Shown here piece after piece: positions 8,708 to 18,351 of a stretch of DNA of 64,000 nt. The stretch lies in assembly GCA_003194525.1 (NCBI GenBank), contig NBIV01000004.1, positions 124,001-188,000 on the forward strand, written 5' to 3'. The position numbers were made by a program, and so were the translations under genes. Position 1 is the stretch's first letter. Every line of letters begins with the position of its first letter. Below the pieces are notes generated by a model. That model saw nothing but the letters and a program-made list of their open reading frames with translations, did no database searches and had not been told where the DNA came from. Source of the stretch: Gracilariopsis chorda (Eukaryota; Rhodophyta; Florideophyceae; Gracilariales; Gracilariaceae).

Positions 8708-10007
8708 GCCTAGAAAAGAACAACAAATACGTATCGTTATCCACATAACTGCGGAACACCTGAGCATCACATTTGGCAACCTCTTTGCAAAACTCAGCAT
8801 CGCTACCGCGCAATACGTCTATAACCGCCACATCCCGCTTGCCATGGCTCGCTAGGAATGCGTATCGCGGCATGGCGCGTTGCTGCAGATTTGCACATAA
8901 CACCTCGCGGGGCGCTGCAACCAAGTCTTCAACAGTTGCTCCCATTGTTTCATGAATGAAAGTCCACTTTGGTGCCAGGTTGCCGACTACCGAATACGTC
9001 AGTACTGCAGGCGCTTCTCTCAACACCTTTTGCACTTGCTTATCGCTAAGTCCAACATCATCTCGCAACCACAACACTGGATCAAGCACGTCGTTAACGC
9101 CCAGAATTGAAGGCACCGTTTCAATCACTGCAGCCACATGATCGTCGCCTACCAACGACTGTAGCAATGCAGTTTTTGGCTTGATCTTCTTCTCCACGCT
9201 CCATTCCAAGATTTCTGGCGTGCTTACTAAAATCTTGCCAATGGTGCTTTTCGAAAAGCCCAGCTCCCCGGAGAGATAGTCCAGCCTCTTTGCTAGGTTT
9301 TTCTTGGTGTCGTACACCAGAGCTAATGGCGCTTTCCCAATTATGCGACTCAAACCGGCGGCGTCGCTCACTCCCGCCTGCCGGATTGAATCGATGTTTG
9401 CGGATATGTGATTCGGACGAACTATTAAAACTTGAGGCACTCGTAGAAACACCTCACTTAGCGTTTTGAGTGAAATCCGTGGACATTCTTCTATTACTGT
9501 CTCTGTGACCATCCCTGCGTTCTTCAAGTCCATCCAAAGTACGTGTGGGCATTTAGCTATTACAGATTTTAGGTTGTCCTTAGGGATGCGCGCCACGTTC
9601 TCCAGGAACTCTATGCGAGGCGCGAATTCTTCTCTTGGACGAAAGAAGATCTGCGGTGCGTTTCGAACTGCGCGAGCGACCTGACGGGGACTCAACCCGT
9701 GTGAACGAAGAAACGCTAGCGTTGGTTCCGCAAAGACTGGTAAGTCTGAGCGGCATAGTTTCGGCAAACGCGCAGGTAGCCGCAGAGAAGCTTCTGTGCT
9801 CAAACCCAAGGATAGGAAGAACTTCACAGCAACTTCTCGCTTTGGATCTGCTTCGTTGGGGCATTTCCCTGATAAGCGGGGTTTCTCAGGAGATGCTGGT
9901 GCAGCTGAACAGTGGAACACGACCCGAGGCCGACGCGTGCACTTAGCCATTCCATTGTTTCTCGGGGACTGGAGGGAAATCCGAGAGAGTTTGTAAACGA
10001 ACGCCAT
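8700..10007 (-). CDS. mTERF-family protein, probably organelle-targeted
   Basis: mTERF proteins bind organellar DNA or RNA and act in transcription termination, RNA processing or ribosome assembly in mitochondria and plastids. The first ATG in frame is at 10007 (MAFVYKLSRISLQSP), giving 435 residues. Its first ~45 residues are basic and Ser-rich (KCTRRPRVVFHCSAAPASPE), like a transit peptide. From about residue 75 to the end, repeated helical units carry the mTERF signature of a Pro after a hydrophobic stretch: RNAPQIFFRP, AKCPHVLWMD, LRVPQVLIVRP, GKAPLALVYD, VSTPEILEWS, ETVPSILGVN, REAPAVLTYS. The stop codon overlaps the DUF1746-like stop by 8 bp in the opposite direction. Plastid versus mitochondrial targeting cannot be decided by eye. 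Confidence 0.9.
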   Translation of the reverse strand: MAFVYKLSRISLQSPRNNGMAKCTRRPRVVFHCSAAPASPEKPRLSGKCPNEADPKREVAVKFFLSLGLSTEASLRLPARLPKLCRSDLPVFAEPTLAFLRSHGLSPRQVARAVRNAPQIFFRPREEFAPRIEFLENVARIPKDNLKSVIAKCPHVLWMDLKNAGMVTETVIEECPRISLKTLSEVFLRVPQVLIVRPNHISANIDSIRQAGVSDAAGLSRIIGKAPLALVYDTKKNLAKRLDYLSGELGFSKSTIGKILVSTPEILEWSVEKKIKPKTALLQSLVGDDHVAAVIETVPSILGVNDVLDPVLWLRDDVGLSDKQVQKVLREAPAVLTYSVVGNLAPKWTFIHETMGATVEDLVAAPREVLCANLQQRAMPRYAFLASHGKRDVAVIDVLRGSDAEFCKEVAKCDAQVFRSYVDNDTYLLFFSRLM

Positions 10008-10365
10008 GTGTACCGCCGGTACCTTTGTACCAACAATATTATTTTTCTTTGTTCTGCAACGACAAATTTCGAGCAACAGAAACGTCCAAGAAGATGGCGG
10101 GAGGTCAAGGAAGAGACTAAAGTTGGCTTCGAAGAGTGCTCACGCGAATTTTCGGTGTGTCAAAGCCTCAGGACTTATCAAGAGGTGCAGACGTACGTCG
10201 ATATCTGTAGCCGCCAAATGTATAGATACGGAATGGTTGGCCATAAAATTGGGAGACCATTTCAGCCTTCAGGAGCCTCCGTGCAGATATCATGGAATTC
10301 GTGATTCCTGCGAGCGAATCAAAGTCTCGCACATTGCTCTTGAAGTGTATACCCTTGCGCTTTAG
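10006..10365 (+). CDS. Possible small basic protein, uncertain
   Basis: The frame starts at ATG 10006, overlapping the antisense mTERF start codon. The first 25 codons are hydrophobic and look non-coding. From about 10095 it reads RSRKRLKLASKSAHANFRCV and continues through IKRCRRTSISVAAKCIDTEW and ERIKVSHIALEVYTLAL to a TAG. The basic lead followed by helical stretches faintly recalls a histone-fold protein, but alignment by eye is weak. It could be a real small gene with an unseen first exon, or chance. Confidence 0.22.
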   Translation: MCTAGTFVPTILFFFVLQRQISSNRNVQEDGGRSRKRLKLASKSAHANFRCVKASGLIKRCRRTSISVAAKCIDTEWLAIKLGDHFSLQEPPCRYHGIRDSCERIKVSHIALEVYTLAL

Positions 10366-11039
10366 TACACCGCGAGTGTAGATATCTAACAGCTCAAAGC
10401 GGATTGCTCAACTCCTTTTCGCAACGGGAGTCATGCGCTTCTGGGCGAGAGTAGATTAAGAAAGATACGAGCAAAATGCTCCAGGCACTGTCCACCTCGA
10501 GTCAAAAGGATTAATCAAGGTTAGCCTTCCCTTAGACTTGTAGTAGAGGGATAGAAGGCTAGCCAAAGGGTTAAGGGTTACAGGGGAAGGCTAGAATGCT
10601 AACCCTTACCCCTGTAATCCCTGTACCCTTGCACGGGAAGAGGGCTATAGGGCTAAAGCGTTCCCTTTTTCCAGAGTCAGGACAACTCTCATTGTCCTCA
10701 TCCGCAGTTTGTACGAAGGTAGAAACGTGCTGTACCAAAGATCGACTTCTACCTGCACTCGAATCGTGTTATCCATCAACACCTTGTAAGCTACGAGCGC
10801 CGATCAAGTCGGACATATCGTGCTCAGGAAAACACTTGTCGATGATATCACTGATTCCTTCTTGAGGTCTGTTGGGGCAACCGCGACTACAACATGCGGG
10901 TGTCCATTTGCAATGCAAGACATCCAGAACAACACGACGACAACCGCAGTCTTTAATTGTTTGCCTTGCAGAAGACTAGTAAATAAGGTAATCTAGGTAA
11001 AATATTTGTCACAAACTGGACACTTCGAAGCTCAACTTC
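10366..11039. other. Intergenic with imperfect inverted repeat
   Basis: No gene is seen. The notable content at about 10561-10630 is an imperfect inverted repeat built from GGGTTAAGGGTTACAGGGG and its near-complement CCCCTGTAATCCCTGTACCC. This is one instance of a motif family that recurs in other intergenic regions. Confidence 0.45.
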
Positions 11040-13232
11040 TTAGTCATGCGTAAGCTCAAAAAGAATTGACGCAACGGTGTTCGCGGCAGGAGAAGGATTC
11101 ATTGCAAGTTCAACGAGCCTCGCTTCATAATACATCAAAACCGATCTGTTGTTTGGAGCTTCTGCCAAGTTGAGCAAGGTCAAAGCGGCCCTAGGAGCAA
11201 GCTCGGCATCCGAAAGCATTCCAACCAATCGCTCTAAAGCCCTTGGGGTCCGTGCAATACGGTCTCGAGCTGGCCAGTCAAAGGCGCTGAAGTTACACAG
11301 CGCAGCAAGGCTGGCATTTACGTACCGTCGACTTCTGCCTCCAAGCATATCTACAAGCCGAGGGAGTACATCATCAAACGTTGAAACAATTGCAGCCTCG
11401 TTTCGCTCCGGACTTGCAGCGAGGCGCGCAAGCACTTCACCGCAGTTCATAAACCGTGACTGCTCTGCCCCATCGTTAAAAGGGTCCAAGAGCTTTATGC
11501 ATGTCGCCAAAACTGCGCTCCCACCATAACCTGGAGAGGCGTTTAGATAGGGAGACACGTTTATCCACATGTCCATCAAAGCCTCTCGCAAATTGGTCGG
11601 TACTTGAGTGGTTTGAATCATAACGGCGGAGATGTTGAGTATAGATGTAGAGTTTGCAAGAAAGATGGCGTTTCGATCAAAAAAGCTCATGTTCCTTAAC
11701 ACATTCGAAGCAACAACCGCACACTGTTCACGGTCGATCGCGATTGGGTCCGCTAAATTGAAGAGATTGTTATATTGTTGCAGTGTTGAAGAGCGCAAAT
11801 TATCCTCCCGCATGCGACGATGAGAGACGCCGACGCCTGGTCCTGTATCAAAGTAGCCTGCTGACTGCACATCCATAGCCGGGAGAGGTACATCTCTAGG
11901 GGCACGATGATCAAATTCTTCCATACCAGCTTCGACGCCGAAAGGTCGCGCCCTCACCACATCTTCCATATGACGATTTAAAACCTCGTGAAGCGCGTCA
12001 AGAACGCCAGGGAATTCTTGAGCGACAAAGATGTTTCTTAAGTCGAAAGACAGAGCGTTTAACGTTCCCAAAGCCCATGCAACGTCATCATGGATTGGGC
12101 TCCACAGCGCAGCTACAACACGCTCGCGTTCACCAGGCTGGTTCGGGATGTATATAGCGTGTGGTGCGTTTTCATTTGCGACATGATCTTCTAGCAGCTG
12201 CTCATCATGAGCTGTGAGTGAGTGTTCATCGAGACCAGTGAGACGAGAACGGCGAGGAAAAATAGGGTACGAATAAGGGTCATCCGACACCGCCGCAGCA
12301 ACAGCAGAACTTGCTGCAACTGCGGCGTGGCGCCGGGGTCTAGCGCTGGGCTTCTGCAGCGGATGAACAGCGGCCGGAGCCGTGGGGATAGGAGGCGGTG
12401 GTGGAGGAGACGGGGGTGGCGGAGGAAGGGCTATTTGGTGACGAAACGGGTTGAACGCGCGTCGAGATCTGTCAACAGCAAAAAGGGGCGCCGCTTCATG
12501 TGGCTCCCGATTCCATACGTGCTTTTGTTCGTACATGTACAGCAGCTTCTCGTATTCAATTCGCAAAATGAAAGCAGCCGACGTGCAAGTCTTTGGCAAT
12601 TCCAAAGCCTGCGCGACCATTTTGAAAGCTCTCATGCAGATCACAGATTGAAGGCCTCCGCGCTCTAATACAGCCTTGTACAGGCCGTAAAGGTCGAGTT
12701 CCGCGCCACCGATGCGACGCAGTTTGAAGGGTCGGCCAATTTCATTCATGAATCGATAATGGTCTGTAATAAAATCGGTTCGTCTGTCGCCAGTCAATGG
12801 CTGTCCTACTGAGGACTTTGCCTGTAAGTTGATGCCAATTTCCGTAGCGGCTTGACGATTCCGTTCAAGTGCTTCATCAGTGAGAACATCAGGAATATCA
12901 GCAATGTTCGCAGCCAAAGGTATGAGCGGGAGCTGAGGTTGTTGTTCCTCAGATACTTGATCCTGATTTGAATTCGTTTGATCCTTCTCCTTAGCAGGAC
13001 CGGAAATCGTAGGTGCAGGAGACGAAGGTGCAGGAGACGAAGGTGCAGGAGCCGAAGGTGCAGGAGCAGAAGGTGTAGGAGCGGAAGGTGCAGGAGCGGA
13101 AGGTGCAGGAGCGGTCAGTGCAGGAGCGCCCGGTGCTCCCGTTGGCGCTTTTGTGTCGGATTTCGCAGGGGCTGCGCTAGGTACTGCGGGCGCAGACGAC
13201 GAGGACGGTGCAGCCTCAACAGCGGCGCTCAT
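11040..13232 (-). CDS. ARID / BAF250-type SWI/SNF subunit
   Basis: ARID1/BAF250 proteins are DNA-binding subunits of SWI/SNF chromatin remodelers in the nucleus. The first ATG is at 13232 (MSAAVEAAPSSSS), giving 730 residues. Residues 30-80 are an Ala-Pro-Ser repeat (APAPSAPAPSAPTPSAP) encoded by 15-bp units. Residues about 150-240 are an ARID domain: ITDHYRFMNEIGRPFKLRRI, then LDLYGLYKAVLERGGLQSV. A Pro-rich low-complexity linker follows, then from about residue 350 an armadillo-like C-terminal region. It contains QCAVVASNVLRNMSFFDRNA and AALTLLNLAEAPNNRSVL, in keeping with the BAF250_C family. Fungal SWI1 is a possible equivalent. The order of domains makes the assignment firm; exact orthology is inference. 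Confidence 0.85.
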   Translation of the reverse strand: MSAAVEAAPSSSSAPAVPSAAPAKSDTKAPTGAPGAPALTAPAPSAPAPSAPTPSAPAPSAPAPSSPAPSSPAPTISGPAKEKDQTNSNQDQVSEEQQPQLPLIPLAANIADIPDVLTDEALERNRQAATEIGINLQAKSSVGQPLTGDRRTDFITDHYRFMNEIGRPFKLRRIGGAELDLYGLYKAVLERGGLQSVICMRAFKMVAQALELPKTCTSAAFILRIEYEKLLYMYEQKHVWNREPHEAAPLFAVDRSRRAFNPFRHQIALPPPPPSPPPPPPIPTAPAAVHPLQKPSARPRRHAAVAASSAVAAAVSDDPYSYPIFPRRSRLTGLDEHSLTAHDEQLLEDHVANENAPHAIYIPNQPGERERVVAALWSPIHDDVAWALGTLNALSFDLRNIFVAQEFPGVLDALHEVLNRHMEDVVRARPFGVEAGMEEFDHRAPRDVPLPAMDVQSAGYFDTGPGVGVSHRRMREDNLRSSTLQQYNNLFNLADPIAIDREQCAVVASNVLRNMSFFDRNAIFLANSTSILNISAVMIQTTQVPTNLREALMDMWINVSPYLNASPGYGGSAVLATCIKLLDPFNDGAEQSRFMNCGEVLARLAASPERNEAAIVSTFDDVLPRLVDMLGGRSRRYVNASLAALCNFSAFDWPARDRIARTPRALERLVGMLSDAELAPRAALTLLNLAEAPNNRSVLMYYEARLVELAMNPSPAANTVASILFELTHD
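13010..13130 (-). repeat. 15-bp tandem repeat in the ARID gene
   Basis: Degenerate 15-bp units of the form GGTGCAGGAGCGGAA (plus strand) are repeated about eight times. They encode APAPS pentapeptide units in the disordered N terminus. Confidence 0.8.
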
Positions 13233-14707
13233 CTTTTCCTTCGACGCAGAACCAAATAGATGAATTAGCTGGAGCTGCAAGAACAGCCGTGTTCCTGCTG
13301 GTGAGAAATTCCACGCCTGTTATCACTTTGGAAGCTGCAGAAGGAGGATCTGCGAGGTGGATTTGTAGCCCAGCACTACAACAGATGGTATATCAGTACG
13401 ACGAGAACTCGCAGGATGACCAAATGTGCCCTTGATACTATCTACAGTAGTTGATAGGCATCCTTTTGGGACAAAGTGATCCTCTAAAACCAGAAACTCT
13501 TGTCTTTCCAAAAAAAACAATGCGAAAAGAAGTTAAATTGTTTCCTTCAGGGTGTGCAGTATGGGAGGATCCAAGAATTGAAGCGGCCTGGCATGAGTTC
13601 ACCCCGCTGGCCAAGCTCCGCAGCTATGAGGGCAGACGGTTCCGTAACAACTTCTTACTCTCAGAAGCCCGCCCCATCGGACTCGTGTGATTACCAAGTC
13701 CCGTCATTTCCGCCATGCAGTATTAGTTTCTTATTCAATTCAAATGCATAGGACGGTCAGTGTCCTTCGCCATTGTGGGCAGCAGTAGCGAGACAAAAGT
13801 GGTCATGCTGTTCTCCGTCTCGAAAGGTACCACATCTGCACTTGTTGCTGTGGGGTCTGTGAGGCTTTGCTGAGCCGCCTGACTGCGATTATAAAGCCTG
13901 TGTGCGGGTCGTGGTGGGAGTGAATCAGCTCGTTAATGGTTGTATCTTGGGTTTCCTCTCCTTCGCCCGGAGCAGTGTACGCAAGATAGATTTGGATGTA
14001 AGTGCAAAAGTTGGGATATATGGCAAGGAAGTGAAATGGTTTTCGTTAAAACCATCGATTCAACTCGCCCCTTAACAACGCATGATTCAGTACTAGTATT
14101 AAGGTGGGTGTTCTACCCCACAAGAAGACTGCTCAACCCGTTCGCACTTCGTTCGAAAACGTGATCGTTTCTTTCTTCTTCTAAACTGAATCTATAGATT
14201 TCAACCGTCAGGTTGGTGGAGAAAGCCGAACGGAGTTTCTTAAGTTGACTTCAAAGCTTGAGAGACTCGCGACCGCGCAACTGTTCTCGAGCTGGAGTCC
14301 CCTGTTTTCTGTCTGGTATACATTACGCTCATGCGCAACATGTTCAAGTGCGATTCCCTGCCTCTTCTGGGCTAACTATTATGTTTACATCAACACCCGT
14401 ACGTTGTTCATGTGGCAACCGTTCAAGACTACTCTTTAAATTCCGGTGCAATGGCTTTAAATGACGGTCCACCCACTCAGGGTTGGTCACCTTCAGCCTC
14501 AAAACAATCTCCGTAACCGGTTAAATGATCACGTGATGCACGATTCCTTTCAGTTTCCATCATTTTTCTTGAAGCAGGAAACATAGAAATGCGTAGCTCA
14601 GGTTTCCACTTCACTTGAGAGGCGTACGTCAACTACCCTTCGTCGTTATCACACATGTTCCATCACAACAAGAATATTCAGCGGCGACATTGCAAATCCG
14701 TATCTTC
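13233..14707. other. Divergent intergenic region
   Basis: This lies upstream of both the ARID gene (-) and the zinc-finger gene (+). One short frame (ATG 13520 to TGA 13690, beginning MRKEVKLFPSGCAVWEDPRI) looks mildly protein-like but is only 56 codons and has no recognised domain. Nothing else stands out. Confidence 0.35.
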
Positions 14708-15517
14708 ATGACAAGTAAAAGGACGACGCTCCGCTTCAACATTGCTGGCGCTTGTGTCAAATCGGAAGCTAAGCAAGAAGATCGTGCAGCCTGGTTCGTT
14801 ATTCTCACAATTGGAGACAATATCTTTGCTTTTCACCGCCCTCTATGTGGACAATGCGATTACGGTCGGCAAACAAGTTTACGAGCGTTGCTACGCTCGC
14901 TGATGTTTGTTGCTAATACTGCACATGAATTAACAAAGGTAGGAGGTCGAGAACCGGACGATCATGCGCTGTGCGATGCTCGGCCGATGGCGAAAGACAG
15001 GTTCGCGGTCGAAGTTCTGACTCCGGAACAGAATGGATGCCTTGCTAATTTTGGTAACTTTCAGTATCGGGCCCATCTTGACCTTCACCACAGCATTAGG
15101 CAAGTAATCGAATGTTTGAGACAAGCAGGAGTTCATTTCAGAATATTCAAGGAATCTGAAGAGGAGAGGATTATGGATTGCACCCTGACCTTAGCAGAGC
15201 TAGCCTGTGGAGAAGCAGCCTCCGCGAGTTGTAGAACATGTCGCTTTCAATGTGGTGGAAACTTCACATCTATGATCGAACACATCAAACGTGTTCATCT
15301 GAAGCTTGATGAGGTTGAAGAAGACAGTCGAGTAGTTGAGTTTGCGGGAAGAAACCCGTGGTGGATATGTGGCAAGTGCAGGATGGCTTTTCTGGACCAT
15401 AACGATTTTGTAAGGCATCAAGATGAGACGCACAACATTGACACTATTCATTCTACTGAAGTTAGCGGCGAAACCCAACCATTCAGCTGGCGGGCACAAC
15501 AATGTGGTCATCGTTAG
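14708..15517 (+). CDS. C2H2 zinc-finger protein
   Basis: I recognise zinc fingers but not the family. The first in-frame ATG is at 14708 (MTSKRTTLRFNIAG), giving 269 residues. The frame is open upstream to about 14615, so a spliced or earlier 5' end is possible. Two classical C2H2 fingers lie in the C-terminal third: C175-x2-C178...H192-x4-H197 (CRTCRFQCGGNFTSMIEHIK) and C221-x2-C224...H237-x4-H242 (ICGKCRMAFLDHNDFVRHQ). The N-terminal two thirds contain a β-rich segment (AAWFVILTIGDNIFAFHRPL) and a CGQC pair. A fingers-plus-β-domain protein could be chromatin-associated. A distant SU(Z)12-like relation was considered but not supported, since no VEFS box is visible. Confidence 0.6.
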   Translation: MTSKRTTLRFNIAGACVKSEAKQEDRAAWFVILTIGDNIFAFHRPLCGQCDYGRQTSLRALLRSLMFVANTAHELTKVGGREPDDHALCDARPMAKDRFAVEVLTPEQNGCLANFGNFQYRAHLDLHHSIRQVIECLRQAGVHFRIFKESEEERIMDCTLTLAELACGEAASASCRTCRFQCGGNFTSMIEHIKRVHLKLDEVEEDSRVVEFAGRNPWWICGKCRMAFLDHNDFVRHQDETHNIDTIHSTEVSGETQPFSWRAQQCGHR

Positions 15518-17563
15518 GGACTTTCTTGTGCCTATTCCCCTATACGAGTGTGCATGTTGAATTCCCCCACAGGTTTATCTTGTAACTGTTGAGCTAGTTG
15601 AATGCCTTGTTTACGTTCTTAAGAAAGAAAAGCGAACCGGAGAACAAACTCTTCTTTGGCGGCGGCGGCGTTTCTCTCTTGCACATCCTTCTTCTGCATA
15701 CTGCTCTGTGTATGTTTGGTAATGTTCATACCATTACTAGGCTTCGGAGAACCCGAGGGTATTGTACATATATATGTCCATGCATGCTCTCCGTTCCGTG
15801 TACACGATAGGGCTTCATGGCGGGTGTCTCTACCTCACGTTTAAAACTTCTCATAGTTGTGATCCCTTACGATACTCGTAGCTCGGCATCTCAGTCAAAA
15901 GCCTTAAGATTGCTTTCTATGGACCTTTGCGTTCCTGTAACAGTGGCCTTTGTTGTTGCTGTTGTTTATTATGGGCCCTTAATGCTTAATTGCTGCATTA
16001 TGGGTAGAAGTATCGTCTAGAAATACTTCTCGTTCCGCAGGCAACCAAGGAATTTGTTTGGCCACTGCCTAATCATATCTCTGATCGACTTTCCCCTTCT
16101 CTCACGCGGACTAGGCAGATGATCTCGTCTAGTTTGGTTGATCAACTGGCATCGTAATACGTAATGCTCTACGGTCTTCTTCGTTTTCTCGAACATTCAC
16201 ACCTTACCGTTTGCCTTGTAAGAATTGAAGCAACAGGATGCAGTGGCCTTTGCTTCCATCTTCCGGTTGTAGCGATGACGGCTGTGTAAGGGTTACCTCA
16301 TCCACCCAACTGCAGCAGTAGTGGTACGCTCACAAGCTGCTATAAAAAGACAGAACCGAACCAGCCTCGGGCAGAAGCACTTCGCTTTTGATGCTCGTCT
16401 TCTACTTCTTTCTTTCTTCCACTTCTTCATTCCTATATCCATCATAGGCTGTCAGCAGAGCGGAGCACAACGACAAGGAATCCAAGGAACCATATTTGTG
16501 CAAGAATAAAAGCATATCGCTTCTCCCGGGCGTATGCAAGCAGAAGTTAGGCCCATCGCAAGGAGGCGGGTTATTGTTGTCTATTGTGAGCCCGACGCGC
16601 CTGCTTACGACGCCTAGGTTGGTTTCCCAAGGAAATCTCTCTGATCCTGAGGCGAAATTTCAAGAAGAAGACTCAAACATTGATCCATTTCGCCCTCCAT
16701 TAACGGAAGGTCGACATGCCACGACGGACGGAACGCTTGTGCTCTACGGCCCGCTGGCGGTTCCAGCGTGGCTCCTCACCGGCAGTGACGATGTACGGCG
16801 GTGAGTCACCGCAGCGCATCATTGATGCTGCTCCCATATTTCATCATACATCGCATGTGCCGCGCATGACGCGCGTTGTTTAACTAAGGCTTCCTGTTTT
16901 GGAGCAAAAGACGAACTGTCTGCGTAAGGCAGTTCTCTAGTCTGAAGAAACCCAATCGAGGACACAAGCCTCTTTGTTCAGATAAGTACGTAGAAAATAC
17001 CGACGGCGCACACATACAGCGTGATGCCGTGTTCGAGTGCGCAAATTCCTTGATGTCATAGAACCTTATGCTGATTGATAGGAAGATGGCGCCGGGCTAA
17101 GAGTTTAGAAGATAGAATAAATGAGATAGAACAACAGGCTGACCCATTGCGTAGACTTGTAGCCTCGCGACACTGTAGGTTCTGTCGTCAGGGGTGCGAG
17201 TGGAAGGCTGAACTGTGGGCTAACTTGGTAGTCAACAGCAACTCTGTGCCCCACGTTTGAAACATGTTTTTTGCGGTTGAATCTTCTGGAACATGCTTAT
17301 CATAGCTAGCGAGAAGAGCTTCTTATTCCCGCTTTGCGCTTGTCTCGAAACGTTTGTAGAATCCATCAAGATTAGGGATAGCGAAAATCTCGTTCGAGCT
17401 ATAAACATATCACCCATCACGGTCAGAGGGCAGACGTGTAAAAGTTGGTTTTGATTCAAGAGCTGAGAACCAAAAGGTAGGGCGGAACCTGTTGCCCAGT
17501 TCGTATAGAAGGGCATAGCCTACTCGCTACAATAACAACCAATTTCAGTTGCGTTCTTCTGAA
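15518..17563. other. Intergenic; TATA box and an interrupted ORF
   Basis: No firm gene is present in 2 kb. A TATA-like TATAAAAAGA at 16341-16350 is followed by a pyrimidine-rich leader. ATG 16391 begins MLVFYFFLSSTSSFLYPS, and then a TAG. The same frame continues open to 16804 with protein-like text (LSDPEAKFQEEDSNIDPFRP). A GTGAGT donor-like site follows at about 16800. It may be a spliced or decayed gene. Confidence 0.3.
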
Positions 17564-18229
17564 ATGGATCGCTACCTTTTGGAAGCTGAGCTTAAACGGA
17601 AGATTCCTTTGAAGACGGTTTATCTTGTCCGCCACGGGCAGTCTACGCACAACGCACATGCCTTGGGCTCACTTGGGGCTGACTTGAATGATGCCCGTTA
17701 CGCGGATGCTCCTCTTACACCGCTAGGCCACCGACAAGCGCATTCTCTTGCAGAAGAAGTTGCGCGTATCAGCCCTGAATTAGTAGTCACATCACCTATG
17801 ACGCGAGCAACGCAAACATGCCTCGCAGCATGTTCCTTGATTCCTTCTGTCTCGCCCGTCGTAAATCAAGTATGCACAGAAAGACTTGCCTACAGTTGCG
17901 ATGTTGGTACTCCGGTATCAGCGCTTCGAGACCATTTCCCAAGTCTTGACTATGGAAATGTTCAGCCTGACTGCTGGTGGTGGAGCAAACCTGGGACAAT
18001 TCCAAGCGTTGAGAACAGCGTGGCTCATTTGCGAAAGAATCCACCAGGGGCTTACATCGACGTCGAACCTGTTGAACATGTTCGGAAGCGTGTCAACGAT
18101 TTCCGCATATGGCTCCTGCGACGTCCGGAGTCTAAAATAATGGTTTTCGCACATGGAGCATTTCTAAGGAGTTTTGTTGGAGACAATGTGCGTTTTGACA
18201 ACGCTGAAATGAAGAAGATCATCCTTTGA
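17564..18229 (+). CDS. Histidine phosphatase (phosphoglycerate mutase-like)
   Basis: This is a member of the histidine phosphatase superfamily, which uses a phospho-histidine intermediate. The start is ATG 17564 (MDRYLLEAELKRKIPL), giving 221 residues. The signature is VYLVRHGQSTHN with R23-H24-G25, H24 being the phosphorylated residue. ELVVTSPMTRATQT supplies the second active-site Arg, and VFAHGAFLRSF (H197) is the second catalytic His. No signal or transit peptide is obvious. The substrate cannot be inferred; plant and fungal relatives act on varied phospho-metabolites, and true glycolytic phosphoglycerate mutase is less likely from the sequence. The frame continues upstream of the ATG to an AG dinucleotide (TTTCAG at 17543-17548), so an extra 5' exon is conceivable. 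Confidence 0.85.
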   Translation: MDRYLLEAELKRKIPLKTVYLVRHGQSTHNAHALGSLGADLNDARYADAPLTPLGHRQAHSLAEEVARISPELVVTSPMTRATQTCLAACSLIPSVSPVVNQVCTERLAYSCDVGTPVSALRDHFPSLDYGNVQPDCWWWSKPGTIPSVENSVAHLRKNPPGAYIDVEPVEHVRKRVNDFRIWLLRRPESKIMVFAHGAFLRSFVGDNVRFDNAEMKKIIL

Positions 18230-18351
18230 ATCAGAAGGAAAAGATTTGCACTGGGTCACAGGCTCTTTGAACGTCGCCAAGATGGAACACGGAAGGAAGT
18301 TGTGGCTGCTCCTTCAAGGTACCTTCGGTACAGGGTTACAGGGTTACAGAG

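Noticed and set aside
13520-13690. 56-codon ORF MRKEVKLFPSGCAVWEDPRI...
   Set aside because: Short, no recognised domain, in an intergenic region. Composition is plausible but not enough to call a gene.
14708-15517. SU(Z)12/PRC2 identity for the zinc-finger protein
   Set aside because: Two C2H2 fingers are visible but no VEFS box; the family cannot be assigned.
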